Assembly (NCBI GenBank): GCA_035041965.1
Contig: JAPYMA010001482.1
Span: 62,560-126,559 of the forward strand
Source: Anisakis pegreffii
Lineage: Eukaryota > Nematoda > Chromadorea > Rhabditida > Anisakidae
Direction of reading: 5' to 3'
Length of the DNA stretch: 64,000 bases
Position 1 is the first letter of the stretch. The number at the start of each line of letters is the position of its first letter. Of this stretch, positions 1 to 12,174 are shown one piece after another. A program made the translations under genes and the position numbers. The notes under the pieces were generated by a model that worked only from the letters and a program-made list of their open reading frames with translations, made no database searches and was not told the origin of the DNA.

Positions 1-1
1 G

Positions 2-803
2 GAAAGGGGCGAAATTTCGACAGTTGGTGTCGCAGATTTTGATTTGGTTCATTTGAAAGCGCTTTATGAAAACGCCAAAATTAAACCAAGAATCGATCAT
101 TTCAATATAGCCGGATGTTGTACAGTTAGTTATTCTCTTATCATTCCTTATAATCACTTGCTATCTTCTCATTCGTCAGTAAATTGAATGCAGAATACTT
201 CATTGACTGAATATATAAGTTCAACTAATCAGTGAATTTATTTCTTAACCAAATGACAGTTTATCTTTGTGGGTGTTATCGGTAGAGAAAAACTGAAATT
301 TTCAGAAAGCACATCAAAAAAAATTTTCATTTGAAGGTTCCGAAAGATTTACAAGAATACGCTCGTGCGAATGACATTCAGTTATTAACACATAACGATC
401 CTAAACCCTTTATAACATCAGATTCCTTAAAAGGTATCTGCACTAATAACGCTTATCCGTTTTGTGATGACGACTATATTCCGTCTTGGTCGAGCAGGTT
501 CATTATTATTATTTAGATTTTGTTCATCGTTAAATGATTGTCGAGGATAACTGAATTTTATTTGTAACAAGATGGTTATCACTCATTAATTGGCGTCTAA
601 TTAACGGCAACAATAATATTGATTTTATGGGGGCAAATAATGCTGCTTCCTCTTTTGTCGATGTTTTTTTCTTTCAGATGAACGAAATCTCAGTTGATGA
701 ACACGAACACTGATCATTCATTTTCAGGTACACTGTTTGGGTGCGCGGACGGTCAATAATCGCAGCGAAAGGATATATGGTTCAGTTAGAGAAAAATAAG
801 TGA
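2..803 (+). CDS. GCLM: Glutamate-cysteine ligase modifier (regulatory) subunit, 3' part
   Basis: Three exons can be joined: 2-124, 337-497 and 728-803 (stop TGA 801-803); the 5' part lies outside the window. Seen: the exons read in phase through DHFNIAGCCTVPKDLQEYA, then NDIQLLTHNDPKP, then RYTVWVRGRSIIAAKGYMVQ, ending in QLEKNK. Known: the modifier subunit has an aldo-keto-reductase-like fold and binds the catalytic ligase subunit, lowering its feedback inhibition by glutathione in the first step of glutathione synthesis in the cytosol; LLTH-DP and the tail ending in RG-I--KGY are conserved in animal GCLM. Donors are GTTAGT and GTTCAT; the first acceptor is TTGAAG, the second TTTTCAG. The gene is convergent with SEC11, with about 2 kb between them. 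Family assignment is secure; the gene start cannot be seen. Confidence 0.9.
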
Positions 804-2826
804 ATTTAGTGAAAACAGATTGGTGAAAAAATTTTCGACTTTTGAAATATTGATTGAGCATTGTTTAACTCAGTTGCCATTTAAATGTTTTCACTTGTTC
901 TCAAAACTTATCACGCAGTTGTGTCATCGTTTAAAAATGTTTTCTCAAGAGCAATCGTGTTATTAACCGCAAGTAATATCGTAAAGAAAAGAACACTTCG
1001 AAATATCCTGAACTGGAACAGTAATTCGTAGGGCGTTATAAATCAATATAAATCACTGTACCCTCTCTATATCCCTTATATTTTAGTGCTTTTACCGCAA
1101 TCGAGCAGTCGGGTATAATACTCTAGAGTACAGTATCCTGTTCAAAGCGGTACAGTATAGTGTAGTATGGTCATCTTTTCTTGAAATATACCCAAGTGCG
1201 CAAGTAACGAGGCTCAACGGAAATTTGGATGCAAATTTGATGTGTAGGCGCGCGAGCGACACTCTATCAAATGCTTTAGTGACAGAGATTTAGAGCAATA
1301 GACAACAACTGTTACAATTCCGAATTGTCTTGCGATGAAATAAAAAATGATAGAAGATGAATACCACATTATAATGGCGACTTACTAAAATAGAAAAAAA
1401 AAATCACGTCGATCACTATCATCTGCTTTGAACACTTAAAGAAAGATTTTGTAGCATACGGTCACATTCAGATTTGCATATTCTACTCGGCTGAACATGT
1501 TTTCACACATTTCTTTCTACTGAAATTCTCTTACAACCTAGTTAACAGACATTCTGACTAAATAGCAAACTCGGAGCACACGCAAAATTCACTCTTTCTT
1601 TGGAAAGGAATATTTTCCAAATGCCAATATTACTCACATCATCGTCGTATCGAACGAACATATAGGCAGTTCAATGGAGTTGAATCTGCGCTATAGGTTG
1701 TTGTGTTCATTGGCATCCCAAATTTTTCCAGTAAAAAAGAATTATTTTTGAACATTTCAGCACACGTACCCGTCCATTTTTCTGGCACAGCTCACATACT
1801 GCGTTCAAAACGGCAAGTGTAGAACGTTAACAGCATGCCTCTCATTTCTATCATAAGGATGTTACTAAGGTCTACTTCCACCTTCCCTTAATTTCCGTAT
1901 CCTAAAAACAACTGTCGTATAGTAGACGTGAGGAGTCCAATATCCAACAGTAAAATCAATTTATATTTCACAACAATAAAAGAGATAACAACAGAAATAT
2001 CGTTCCAATTCTTATTTCAAGCACAAAAACAAATTGAAAAAAAAAAGTGAATAAATTAATGACGACGGGACTGAATCTCATTCATCGAAATCAGACATTC
2101 CCGTTTGGAGGTGTCAGTCTTCAAATAAAACATGAATAAGCATGTTTTTTTATTTCGCAGCATAATACAAAGAATTGTCGAAATGTTTGTCTAACTATTA
2201 AAAACAACGAGCGATGAAATGCGAATACATTCAATCGTTTTGATTTGCTCTGTCGTCGGTTATTATAATATAAATTATTATGAAAAAAAAAACAGTGAAC
2301 AATCACCAATTTATGCAAATTACAGCACATGCGAATGAATGGACAAGTGCTCATGAAAAATCACCCACAACCATGAAAAAATAATCGTTATCAATATCAA
2401 AGGAACTGTTCTGTTTATCCGAACCTGAATAAGAAATCACCAACATACGTTTTAGAGTATAGAGCGAGAGCGACACGAGACTACAACAAAACCCTTAAGA
2501 GATGAAACCAATAAAGCGAACACATTATGAGACGAAATATCGAAGGAAATAAAGGTTCGAAAACGCAAACAGATAGTCATCAAGAAGTCGGACACCATTT
2601 TTGCTATCAACAATGGAATATCCACGATAATTTTCCGATGGGCACGTGAATTATGGGCTATTCATATTGATATCAATTCAATCCACCTCAGTTGATATTG
2701 ATGTTACTCCAATCCGTCCCCTTCCCCCTCACCAAAAAAAGTCACCACAGAATACTGTCTTCTGCCCCCTCTGTGAAACACAAGAAAGCAGAACGAATAC
2801 AATTGCTCGGAATGAAATGAATCAAC
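804..2826. other. Intergenic, convergent gene ends
   Basis: Lies between the 3' ends of GCLM (+) and SEC11 (-). It is AT-rich with no convincing ORF; reading frames here are short and lack codon structure. An AATAAA at 1339-1344 could be a distal GCLM polyadenylation signal, but it is over 500 bases past the stop. The open + frame at about 2646-2912 is the antisense shadow of SEC11 exon 3. Confidence 0.6.
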
Positions 2827-3875
2827 TTATTCCCGATGAAGAAGAACAAAGGCACCCAGCCCAACCAATACTGCGTACTTCAATTTCGGATAATCATTCA
2901 TTAAAATTGTGACCATACCCACATATGGTACGAAACCTTTCGCACGGCCAACAACATCTTTTCTTGTCAGCCAGAACTGTCCCGGGGCGTAGAGCCCTCG
3001 ATCATCAACCTGGAATAAATTAACGTTTGAGGACTGAGTGAAGTGGGTTCAACAATCAAAAACACCTGGCAATTGTGCATCAGCAGAAACATGCTAAAAA
3101 CGATGTGATGCGACGAGTGAGACAAATCTGAGTAACTAAACGTGTTCACTTAGAATCCATAATAAGTAATGATTTCATCTCATAATTTATACCAAAAACG
3201 CGTTAATGGTAGACAATGTTTTACATATTCGGAAAATGTTGCTCATAAGTCAATTAAGGACCGATAGCAAGTATCGTCATATACCTGGTTGTTGTCACCT
3301 TTGGTGAGGAATTTAGTTTCTGCATTACTTTTTTCATGCACTTTAATTACTCGATGAACAATTGGAATATCGCGTCCTTCAACTTTGAATACGGTAATGT
3401 CACCAGTACGGACCGGGTCCGAATGATCGTTCGTTAACATCAGTAAATCACCTCTTAAACATTCAAACCACATGTGCTGCACTTGAAAATACATTTAGAA
3501 CTTTGGTTACTTGCTTCACATCTCTCTGGCGGTTTGTTGTTCGAAAAATACTGCCCACAGTTGCCTTTCATGTTACAACTGTGCAAGCCTAGGCTTAGGT
3601 TAGCTTCCTTTTGCTTTGTGGGTGGCAATTTTTTGAGTGTAAAATACAGTAAGTTGCACGAAATTATGGTGAGCGGCAAACCTGTAGAATGCAGGCTCCA
3701 TAGAGCCGGATAGAACGACGACTATAGGACTCTCAGAGCCAGTTACAACCATGAGTCCTTTCCAGATCATAACAGCAGAGCAAATAATCATGGCGAAGTT
3801 GAGACCTTGATAGAGAAGTTGGCGTATGTTCATTCGACGAACTTCATCAAATAATTGCAAATCCAACAACGCCAT
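2827..3875 (-). CDS. SEC11: Signal peptidase complex catalytic subunit SEC11
   Basis: Complete gene of three exons: 3682-3875, 3285-3453 and 2827-3009, giving 181 residues, close to animal SEC11 proteins (about 180). It is the serine protease of the ER signal peptidase complex and cuts signal peptides from secretory and membrane proteins. Seen: a short cytosolic N-terminus with RRMN, one membrane segment at about residues 25-44, the catalytic serine box SGSMEPAF (Ser58), IPIVHRV (His98), and the GDNNQVDD box (Asp124); like other eukaryotic enzymes it has His rather than the bacterial Lys. A hydrophobic C-terminal segment ends in LLHRE. The start is the first Met of the exon; a TTAAG eight bases upstream could accept a spliced leader. 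The first intron uses an unusual TTTAAG acceptor. Confidence 0.96.
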
Positions 3876-5551
3876 GACGACCCTTAATTAAATGTAACTA
3901 ACAGTGAGATTGGTTAAATGTGATTACATTTAATCGAATAGTGTGAGACATACGTATTCGATATGTTTTACAAAAATGCCAGCCGAAGTGTTGAGAAATT
4001 TTACCGTTAGCGTTAACGTTGGTAACGGCATATAGATCAGCTTGAAGCCTTTCTAATGGAATGCTCATAAATTCATTCTTTGAAAACTACCTATTTTTAG
4101 TGAAAATAAAAGTAAAATAACGCTTTTTATAATATAGTGATAGCATGAAAGCATAAAATGTATTAACAACCACAGAATGCTCGATTTACAGTTAGCTCGA
4201 ACAATTTAACTTGATCAGCCTTCATGAGCTAAGCAAATGCCCAGTGCTTACGCCTCTCGAACAAACTAGTATTTTGTAATCTTTCCTTGTCTATATTCTC
4301 CATCTGCTTAATGAAACGTTAATGTTCATACGTACGTCATCAAATCGCCAATTGTGAAGGAAATAATTCGCCAATTCTTCATCAACAGTCGGTTTAAGTA
4401 CCAGTTTGCGAGAGCATATAAAAAAGCGCAAAATTTGAACACTGATTTTAAGTCGCACTGTTCTATAATATTTTCTGATTTTGAAGACATTTCTTCCATG
4501 TAGTGATGTGCTTAATAGAAATTGCTTCTCCAGTTTGAATCAATGTAAGGACGTGAGTCTGATACTTTACGTCAATGTACTATTTAAAGTATCATCGATT
4601 CAAGCTTTGAGCTTCAATAGTAGGAAATTTTGAACTTGATACCTGAGAAAATTTGATACTTGAATTTTTGATCCAGATCAGTCACATTGAAAACGTGTCC
4701 CGTTCAAATTTTTGACCGCAATGAATTTCCATTCTGAGTTGTTTAGGTGGTCATTTTGTCCATAAAAGCCAACGTTTTGTATAGTTTTGAATGTGCCTAG
4801 CATATAAATGCGGACAGGTAATTCATAAATACTAACAAATCGAAAAGAAAGAATCCACTGGTGAATAAAAATATGCAACAATATCTAGTCATTTATTCAT
4901 GTTCTAGCACCAGGACTAGTTGATATTTATAACGAGATGTGTGCAATTGGAAGAATAGTATTCAGTGATGCACATACTGGATGAAACCCCGCGGGACGAA
5001 GCGGCATTGTGTATGGGGGTAACATGGCTGGCTATGGCCAATCGAACGCAAATCTCTCATTGTTTTGTCTAATCTTCAATGCTGTGAGCCCACTCTTTTA
5101 TGGAAGCGCCTGACGCATTTAACATGCTTCTCATATATTACTTCTCTGCAACTGCAAAATGCCAATATTTATTCTTCTGTCTCAACATCACTTAAAACGT
5201 GTTCACACAATTTCTTTCCACTTCTTTGCTTAATGCCTTCAACCCCCAACTGTTGCCTTTAAACTCACATTTTTCTTCACAATCTATTACTTATCACACC
5301 TTAATAATCACATTCTGTCCAGTTGGAAACAATGATATTCAGTTCGTGTGTGCAAACATTTTAATTCACTCTTTTATCGCCATTTCACGATTGAACAGAC
5401 ATATCGCATCAAATATCGTGTGTTAACGTATAAATATCATGTGCTAAATCTGCCTAAAGATTTCGAATATTCATTTTTGACTGCTCACAAAATCTGAGGC
5501 ATTATCATTGATCCACTTTACTTGGTCGTTTCTAAACTACTCCGATTTCTG

Positions 5552-5755
5552 ATGATCGTATTTTCGTTTCTACTTCTTTTAGTGCTTTTTCCAGCACAAA
5601 ATCACATGTTGATGACGGATGCAAACCATAGAGCAGTAACTAATTTTCGTCAATCAAGTTATTCAGTCATGTCAATATTTCGTCGAAAATCCGATTCGCA
5701 TAAACGAATAAAATCGATTTCGAAAATTAGATTCGTGGACGATTTCTCAAAGTAA
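5552..5755 (+). CDS. Possible small secreted peptide (67 aa), unrecognised
   Basis: An intact ATG-to-TAA frame begins with a short hydrophobic run typical of a signal peptide (MIVFSFLLLLVLFPA), followed by a polar tail with two basic sites (FRRK and KRIK) where a precursor could be processed. That shape fits a neuropeptide-like precursor, but there is no repeated peptide or C-terminal amidation Gly, and I do not recognise the sequence. The frame stays open upstream to about 5498, so it might be the last exon of a spliced gene. An AATAAA lies about 340 bases downstream. Coding status is uncertain; open frames of this size arise by chance in AT-rich DNA. Confidence 0.25.
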   Translation: MIVFSFLLLLVLFPAQNHMLMTDANHRAVTNFRQSSYSVMSIFRRKSDSHKRIKSISKIRFVDDFSK

Positions 5756-7090
5756 TCAAATGAAACGAAAAGTCTCAAGAAATTTGAGAAAATCGCATCC
5801 TCCTCAAGAAGGAACATAATTTTATAAGTGAGATTGTATTACATCACCACTAACTACAATGTAATTTTTCATTTTCCCACATCCATCCACACTGACTGTG
5901 ACGTGACAGTTGTGGACATTGTTCTAGAGAAGAGAAAGACAGCCAAGCAAAACCCACTCAATTTTTGAGCGTTTCGATTAGACTCATTTCGTTTCATTTT
6001 CATATCTATATACTTTTTTTGTTCAATAAGAAATGCATTGCTGGTAGACTTAGATTCATCGTTTTCGATTTATTTATGTATTTATACGCTCGAAATAAAG
6101 TGACCTTCGATTAGCTCCGAAGTTTTTTTAAGCCGCTAAAATATTCACTTCATGCAAATTTGTTGAATGTGAATGTCATTCATTGATAAGTAACAATAAT
6201 TTGAAAATTTAACAAGAAATCATGATCAAGGTAAGATAAAGTCAGTTTTTTAATGACTCATCAACGTTTTTTAAACAGCCCTTTTAAGAATTAAAAGATA
6301 TTGTATCCTTTTTAAATTTGAGCGTTGATCGTTTTTTTGTGTGTTTTTTGCTCAAGAATTGTCATTTCGAATTGGTTCACCGTTATCATACATGGTTTTA
6401 TACTATCAGTTTCATCTTATATTTAATCATCTTCTTCCTCAGTGTTAACAGCTGAATCGTTTCATGTGAAATAATTCAATATAATCATAGTAAAAGCCTA
6501 ATAAAAAGAGGAGCACTGCGCTGGAAGATATGCTCAATGGGATGGAAGTAGAGAATATTTCGTTACATTGGTGCAGTATAAGACCATTTTTCAGTGATGA
6601 AAACTGAGTAGTTATATGATATCTCTCAATAAAATGGTTGAAATATTGTGAAGAAGCAATTAATCGTTTCTATTGAGTGGATACTAAGTTAAATTGAAAA
6701 TGGATTGTAGAATGAGAAACCGAACGAAGGTACAAGAAGAGTATTGTGAATTTCATAAAAAGTTGATCTGTCTTTTTATCTATTCGTATGTATGCATCAA
6801 TATCACTCATTTTTATTTCATTTTCAATTTTATCTTCATTGCGCTTTCTGTACACAGTGACCCCAAATGAACATGAACCAACAGCTACGCATCCATGAAC
6901 ATACTAATTGAAAGGTTAACGATTATCAATTCATTCACAAGCCCCTGGAAAACAATTCAACTTGCAGAAAACTGCTGAAATACCTTAGTGCTTTCATTTT
7001 CTTGTTTATGATCATTTCGAATGTCGATCGATGAGATTTATTCTACTTTATCAAATCAGAATCGGTCCCACTTTCGCTGATACTTCCATA

Positions 7091-7660
7091 TTCTGAAGTT
7101 TGATGATTCAGAAGTTTGAAATGATCTTCTGGCATTTTCCGTGTAAGGTGTCAAATTCTGCTACTACAATAAAACGATTAAGCTCAGCTATTGCCACTTT
7201 GTTGCAGATTGCTCTCTGGATTATATTCAGTTGATCGCGTCCTTCTAAAACCATTCGAAACTAATTGTCATCAATATTTGTATCCGATTTGGATGATCTC
7301 TTTTTGGTAGTATTTTCTGAGGAACCATTTAAGTTTATGAGGAATTGTAATACTTCGATGAGAGATACTTCCTGTTTTGAAGCGAGCTTTAAGAAGCTCG
7401 ATATACGTCTAATTGATGTAATGTCTGAAGAGAGATGCATTATCATCTTTGATTGTTCTCATGTAATCATCAAGCATTTCTTATCACTTCTGGTGGAAAT
7501 TCACGTAGAAAAACAACAGCATCTGGTATGTCGTTCAAGTTGTTGAAGGCATAGAGCAAGCTAAAAAGGTAAACTTCATCAATACCGCTAATGTACTCAA
7601 GTTAAATTCATTTACCAGTTTCGAATGAAGGACCATGATTTTAAAGTGGTGAGCTATGCA
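7091..7660 (-). pseudogene. Possible degenerate coding region
   Basis: Reading the minus strand, protein-like segments follow one another but in different frames: WSFIRNCLLYAFNNL (after a plausible 52-base intron), then DAVVFLREFPPEVIRN, then a one-base shift to MLDDYMRTIKDDNASLFRHY, then SFLKLASKQEVSLIEVLQF, then LNRFIVVAEFDTLHGKCQK. The last part loosely resembles the helical tail of BTB/POZ proteins, but no diagnostic motif is present. Two frame breaks without good splice sites suggest a decayed gene, or chance. I do not assign a function. Confidence 0.22.
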
Positions 7661-10600
7661 TATTCTTTATCACGCTCCGATTGTTCCGTTCATTGAGACG
7701 AGTGATAATGAATTATAGAAGTACATTATTTCGAAATTACGATCTACGGGATAAGATATGCTTGAATTCAGTTGGTTCGTGTTTAATATATCATTGCAAA
7801 TTTACATGTACACTATATGATGTATGCAAGAAGTACGCTTCCTGAGAAGCTAGCAACTTGAGTCCATTCATCAAAGAGGTTGTTAGAGACAATTTGATCA
7901 AAAAAAGACTGATCAAATTTGAGCAATGAGGTGATCGTTATTTTAATGTATTTCTACTCACAATCAGAACTTCGTTGATATTCGAACAAATGCATTGAAG
8001 CTGTGCTTTATTGGCACTTGATTTATCCACTAGCTTTTATCCTATCACAGCAATTCTATTTTGTTTGCTCACAATGTTGATCGACTAAGAAGTTTTCTAA
8101 ATGAATTAATAGTAAATGTTTATGTTAATGTTTAAAGTCGCATTCATTTCAGCATATCCTTATCTCGTTTAGTTAGTTCAATACAAATTCCATACGTATA
8201 TCTGAATGTTGTTATCCGTGTAATTTACATCATTCACAAACATTGCACAACGCGCTTTTATAATATAACTCAAATTTTAACCAGCAAATTGTTGGGGCTT
8301 CTAAATTCGCATATGATAGAGGCTAGAACTTACTTCAGCTATGGCTATTATTCAACTATACGACGGCTTAAACATATCTTTCCATCTGCTTTCAATATGA
8401 TTTCGAAAGCTTCTCATTGCCAAACCGAAATATAGGCATAAAAATATTTCAGAAGTGTAATTATCCACTATTACAACCAAAATGTTATCTTACATTAAAC
8501 GAGAAAACGAGTTTTTCAAGTTAGCAATTGCAAATCGTAAATAATTTATGCATCATGTGGTCCACACCGATTGTATGTCATTGAATTATTCCAGAACCGT
8601 TTCTTCGTGGCTATTTTCGTTTAAATGCGACGTATGATCGAGATAATGTGCTAGGAATTATCAGCTTAGTTGTGTGAACTCACACTTTGTTCATTGGATC
8701 GTTGTCGGTTTATCATGCTGTTCATTGAAATGATCTAATTCGGTTGCTAATTTCGATGAGTTTTAATACGTTCAAAACCACTCAAATGCAAAATAGCTGG
8801 TATCAGATTCTGCCGATTTGGACAGTAAAAGTGTCGTTGAAATTCAGATATGTCTATTTTCATCATATTTTTTCCTACAATGCATTTTCGTTTTGGTCAA
8901 ATTGGCTTCTCAAAAAGATCATTTCATTAAGTTGCCATGCAAATGTTTAATAAAATGGGAATCAAAACATAATGAAAGGGAAGTTGCGAAAGGGAACTCG
9001 ATGAAAGTTGCGATTTGGTTCTGTGAAAATTTACTAACAGGAAATTCTGTAAGCACAAACAGCGTTTATGATTGCTTCTCCTCGGGTTCTCGAATGAGTG
9101 AACAAATGGATTCCATTGTGCTGGCAAGTGCTAAATGAGGCCAATATACAAAATATGAACGGAACACTCCTTATACTACTAATTCTCCTTATACTGCCAG
9201 TAAGATTTGCATTCTCTACCATCAGACGGAAAGTTTTCTGGTGATGTGATAATGCATAACTAGAAGAGTGAAAAACCGAAACAATAAAATTCATTAATGG
9301 CACTCAGAGCAATTTTACAGTGCAATTCATAGCAATTTTAATGATCAATTAATAGAAAAACATTTGCTGTTTTAATCAGTCCCGAATTAGTTAGGCATTA
9401 TGTTCACTATTCCTAAACATCTACCGTATAGGCCATCTGATTCTGTTGTCACTTCATCAAAGCAGTAATGCGGCAGCCTACTGTCCATTGCTAAGTTATA
9501 AACTACTAAGTTCAATCTGAAATGTGGTATGGTTGATAAGAGCGTTTGGCCCATTGGTGTCCGTCGATTGCTTTGGTTTTGACATTTCAATAATGTGAGA
9601 GTCGTAGCTTATTTCGCTGATAAATGCGAACGAAATTACGATTTTCAAACGAAAACATTACATACGGCTGACTCATTCGGATATCATTTTCACATTGATT
9701 TGATAAGACTTTTTGGCCGACGAAAATATCTTTTGTTACACAATTACACATCGTTCTCTCTCTTCGTTGTTCAGCAGTACCAGTGAACACTCAAATGCTC
9801 ATTATTCAGCGCATGTGATACTCATTTTCGACAGTATTTTTGCAAAGCTTGTGTGTTGCATTAGTATTTTGCAAAAATTATTAGCTGCAAAAAAATAACA
9901 GAAAAAGTAATATCAATTGAAGTGTTGCAAAAACGGTTATTTGTTTCAGAAAGCAACAAGTAATGAACCTTGTTTCTGAGTGTTAAATGCAAATGCATAT
10001 TGAATGATGTGGATGAAATGGAAACTGGCGAAGCAGAGTGAAATAGTTAATACGACAATTCAATCTTTTAGCGTTCGCTTGCAATGCAATTAGTGCCGTA
10101 TGAGACAGCTGAAAGGACGCCGTTGTGCAGGGTGTGTCGAAGCAGTGGTGATGAAGCAAATGAGTAGTTTGACTCATAAAATAATATAAGAAAATTGATG
10201 ATGAAAACGAGCTTGTTAAAAACAACTCAATCGACACTTTCTCACTACGTGCACTATTCCATTCGTTCGTCTAGCTCAGCTGGCCTTAACTGAAGCCCAT
10301 CATAACAATTCAACGACCATTTTGTCACTCCTCGTACATTTAATGGTACTTGCATTATTTGTCCTCATTCGTTGCCATACGTACGACGACATTCATTAAT
10401 TATGAACTTTTTGGAACATCATTCCAAGCTGTACAATCCTGTAAGTCTATAAATCTTTCCTCAATCTTCTGTTAAAGATGCCATCTTCCCACACCAATTA
10501 GTGTTATACTCATAAGCACTGAATATCATTGGAAGAATCAATCAGTAATGAAACTCAAGAAAATTGCATGTTCTTAAGATAAATTTCTCGGAGGTGTTCA

Positions 10601-10712
10601 AGCATACGCTTTCTCCATTCGCATACAGTTCACCTGGAATATAATCTGTCGGCAACGACACACGTGCATTTCAACGCTAGTGGGAAACGGATGCAATTTT
10701 TCGGCACAGACT

Positions 10713-10926
10713 TTACTGATCCAGCAGTACCTTGTATTTTATTAGACATGTTTTTCATAGGATTGTCCTTCTTCCTTATGAAAAGTTGTTCATTTCTCGG
10801 ATATGTGCTCTTTGTTCTGCTCTGAATGAACTTCATTGAGTACACTACATCGATTACGCTACGCCACTGTGCGTGCCACTCATACATATTGAATTTAGTT
10901 CAGACGTTACTGATCCAGCAGTACCT
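10713..10926. repeat. 21-base direct repeat pair
   Basis: The string TTACTGATCCAGCAGTACCTT occurs at about 10713-10733 and again at about 10906-10926, in noncoding sequence roughly 190 bases apart. No flanking similarity beyond a few bases was seen. Confidence 0.5.
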
Positions 10927-12174
10927 TATATGCGACTTTCCTGAACAGTGAAAATTGCTGATAAGTTTGCACAAAGCTGGACGTGCTTGTTCGAAATAAC
11001 TGGAAGACTTTCAAGGAATAATAAGTTTGCCGAACTTTTCTATGTATCGATAGCGGGTGATCAAGCTAATTGCACGCACTGAATTCATCGCTCTCAATAA
11101 CTAGGAACGGCCATTTCAGTTACACATGAGCCATGTCGTATGTGTAACAACACTTAGTCAGTTGCTAAAAGCTTCATAACAGCCCAAATTAATTCATTGA
11201 CTCTCCCCATCCAATGTTATCCTCTTCCTCGATATTGGAAACTATTGAAGGATGCGCTGTCATTCATATCAAGGATCGAGTCAAATAATCGATCATTAGT
11301 AAAATGAAAAGAAAACAATGAGTTGATTCAACGACTGTTGCTTAGTGATCAGAAATTGTTTACGAACTTTTATCGAGTGGAAACTTTTACAACGATACAT
11401 CTGTAATAGCCTCACAAACATTTTAAAGAGTTCGAATGTTTGCCAGAAGTTAAAAATATCATAATTCTTTACTAGCACTGAAATATGAGTATCATATAAA
11501 ATTCATTCAACGAGTCTTCATTGGAATAATAAATGGAAATCGCTTAGTTAAGCTCACAAACTTCGTTGCTGAGATAATCCAAGAAACAGCTGTTCATATG
11601 ACTGTTGACGCTAAACGTTTAATTGTGATGATAATGGTTGCCAGTACTCATTGGACAAATGTTTTTGCTCCTGTCGGTGCAACTGACTTTTTTTTTCAAA
11701 TTTTGCCTTTCTATGCGTCCAAAAAGTTTCACTTCACAAATTATTACTTCAGTATCCAAAACAGTATCTATTCATAGTTTTTCATGAGATCATCTAGCAT
11801 TACACAAAAAAGTATTTGGATTTTGTTTCAATGATTCACATTTATCTGTTTTCTTGTCTTGACGCACCATTAATTGCGAGTATTTTATTGCTGATTCAAT
11901 TCATTGAAAACTCTCTATGTGACGAATTTACTCGCTTTAGCCACTCGTCCATCATGAATGAATCACACATTTTGACATATTTTCAACTTCAATTCATTCT
12001 GCTTCTATATTATCGAGTATGCTAAGCAGTGAGATCTACAGCTACCTATCTCATGTTGTACGTATATTTAAAAATTCATTGTAGGAGAACACTAAGCGGA
12101 TTTGTCCGCATTGGAACATCACATCAAGGCAAGAGCCGAAAAGTACGCGCTGCAAAAATCTCAATGGAGACAAA

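Larger units (their letters stand above)
3876..12174. other. Gene-poor region between divergent SEC11 and arrestin genes
   Basis: About 8.3 kb of AT-rich sequence between the starts of SEC11 (-) and the arrestin-domain gene (+). I found no gene I can name. Three weak signals stand out: a possible secreted peptide at 5552-5755, a patch of protein-like but frame-broken sequence on the minus strand at 7091-7660, and a 106-codon open + frame ending at 9138 that has no ATG until codon 62 and is followed by AATAAA at about 9284. A 21-base direct repeat sits at 10713/10906. A short GC-rich patch at about 4985-5045 is unexplained. Confidence 0.5.

Noticed and set aside
2646..2912. 88-codon + frame
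   Set aside because: Antisense shadow of SEC11 exon 3, begins with GTG and has no homology.
8818..9138. 106-codon + frame with a downstream AATAAA
   Set aside because: Begins at TTG, the first ATG is at codon 62, contains an odd Phe-rich run and resembles no family; not listed as a gene.
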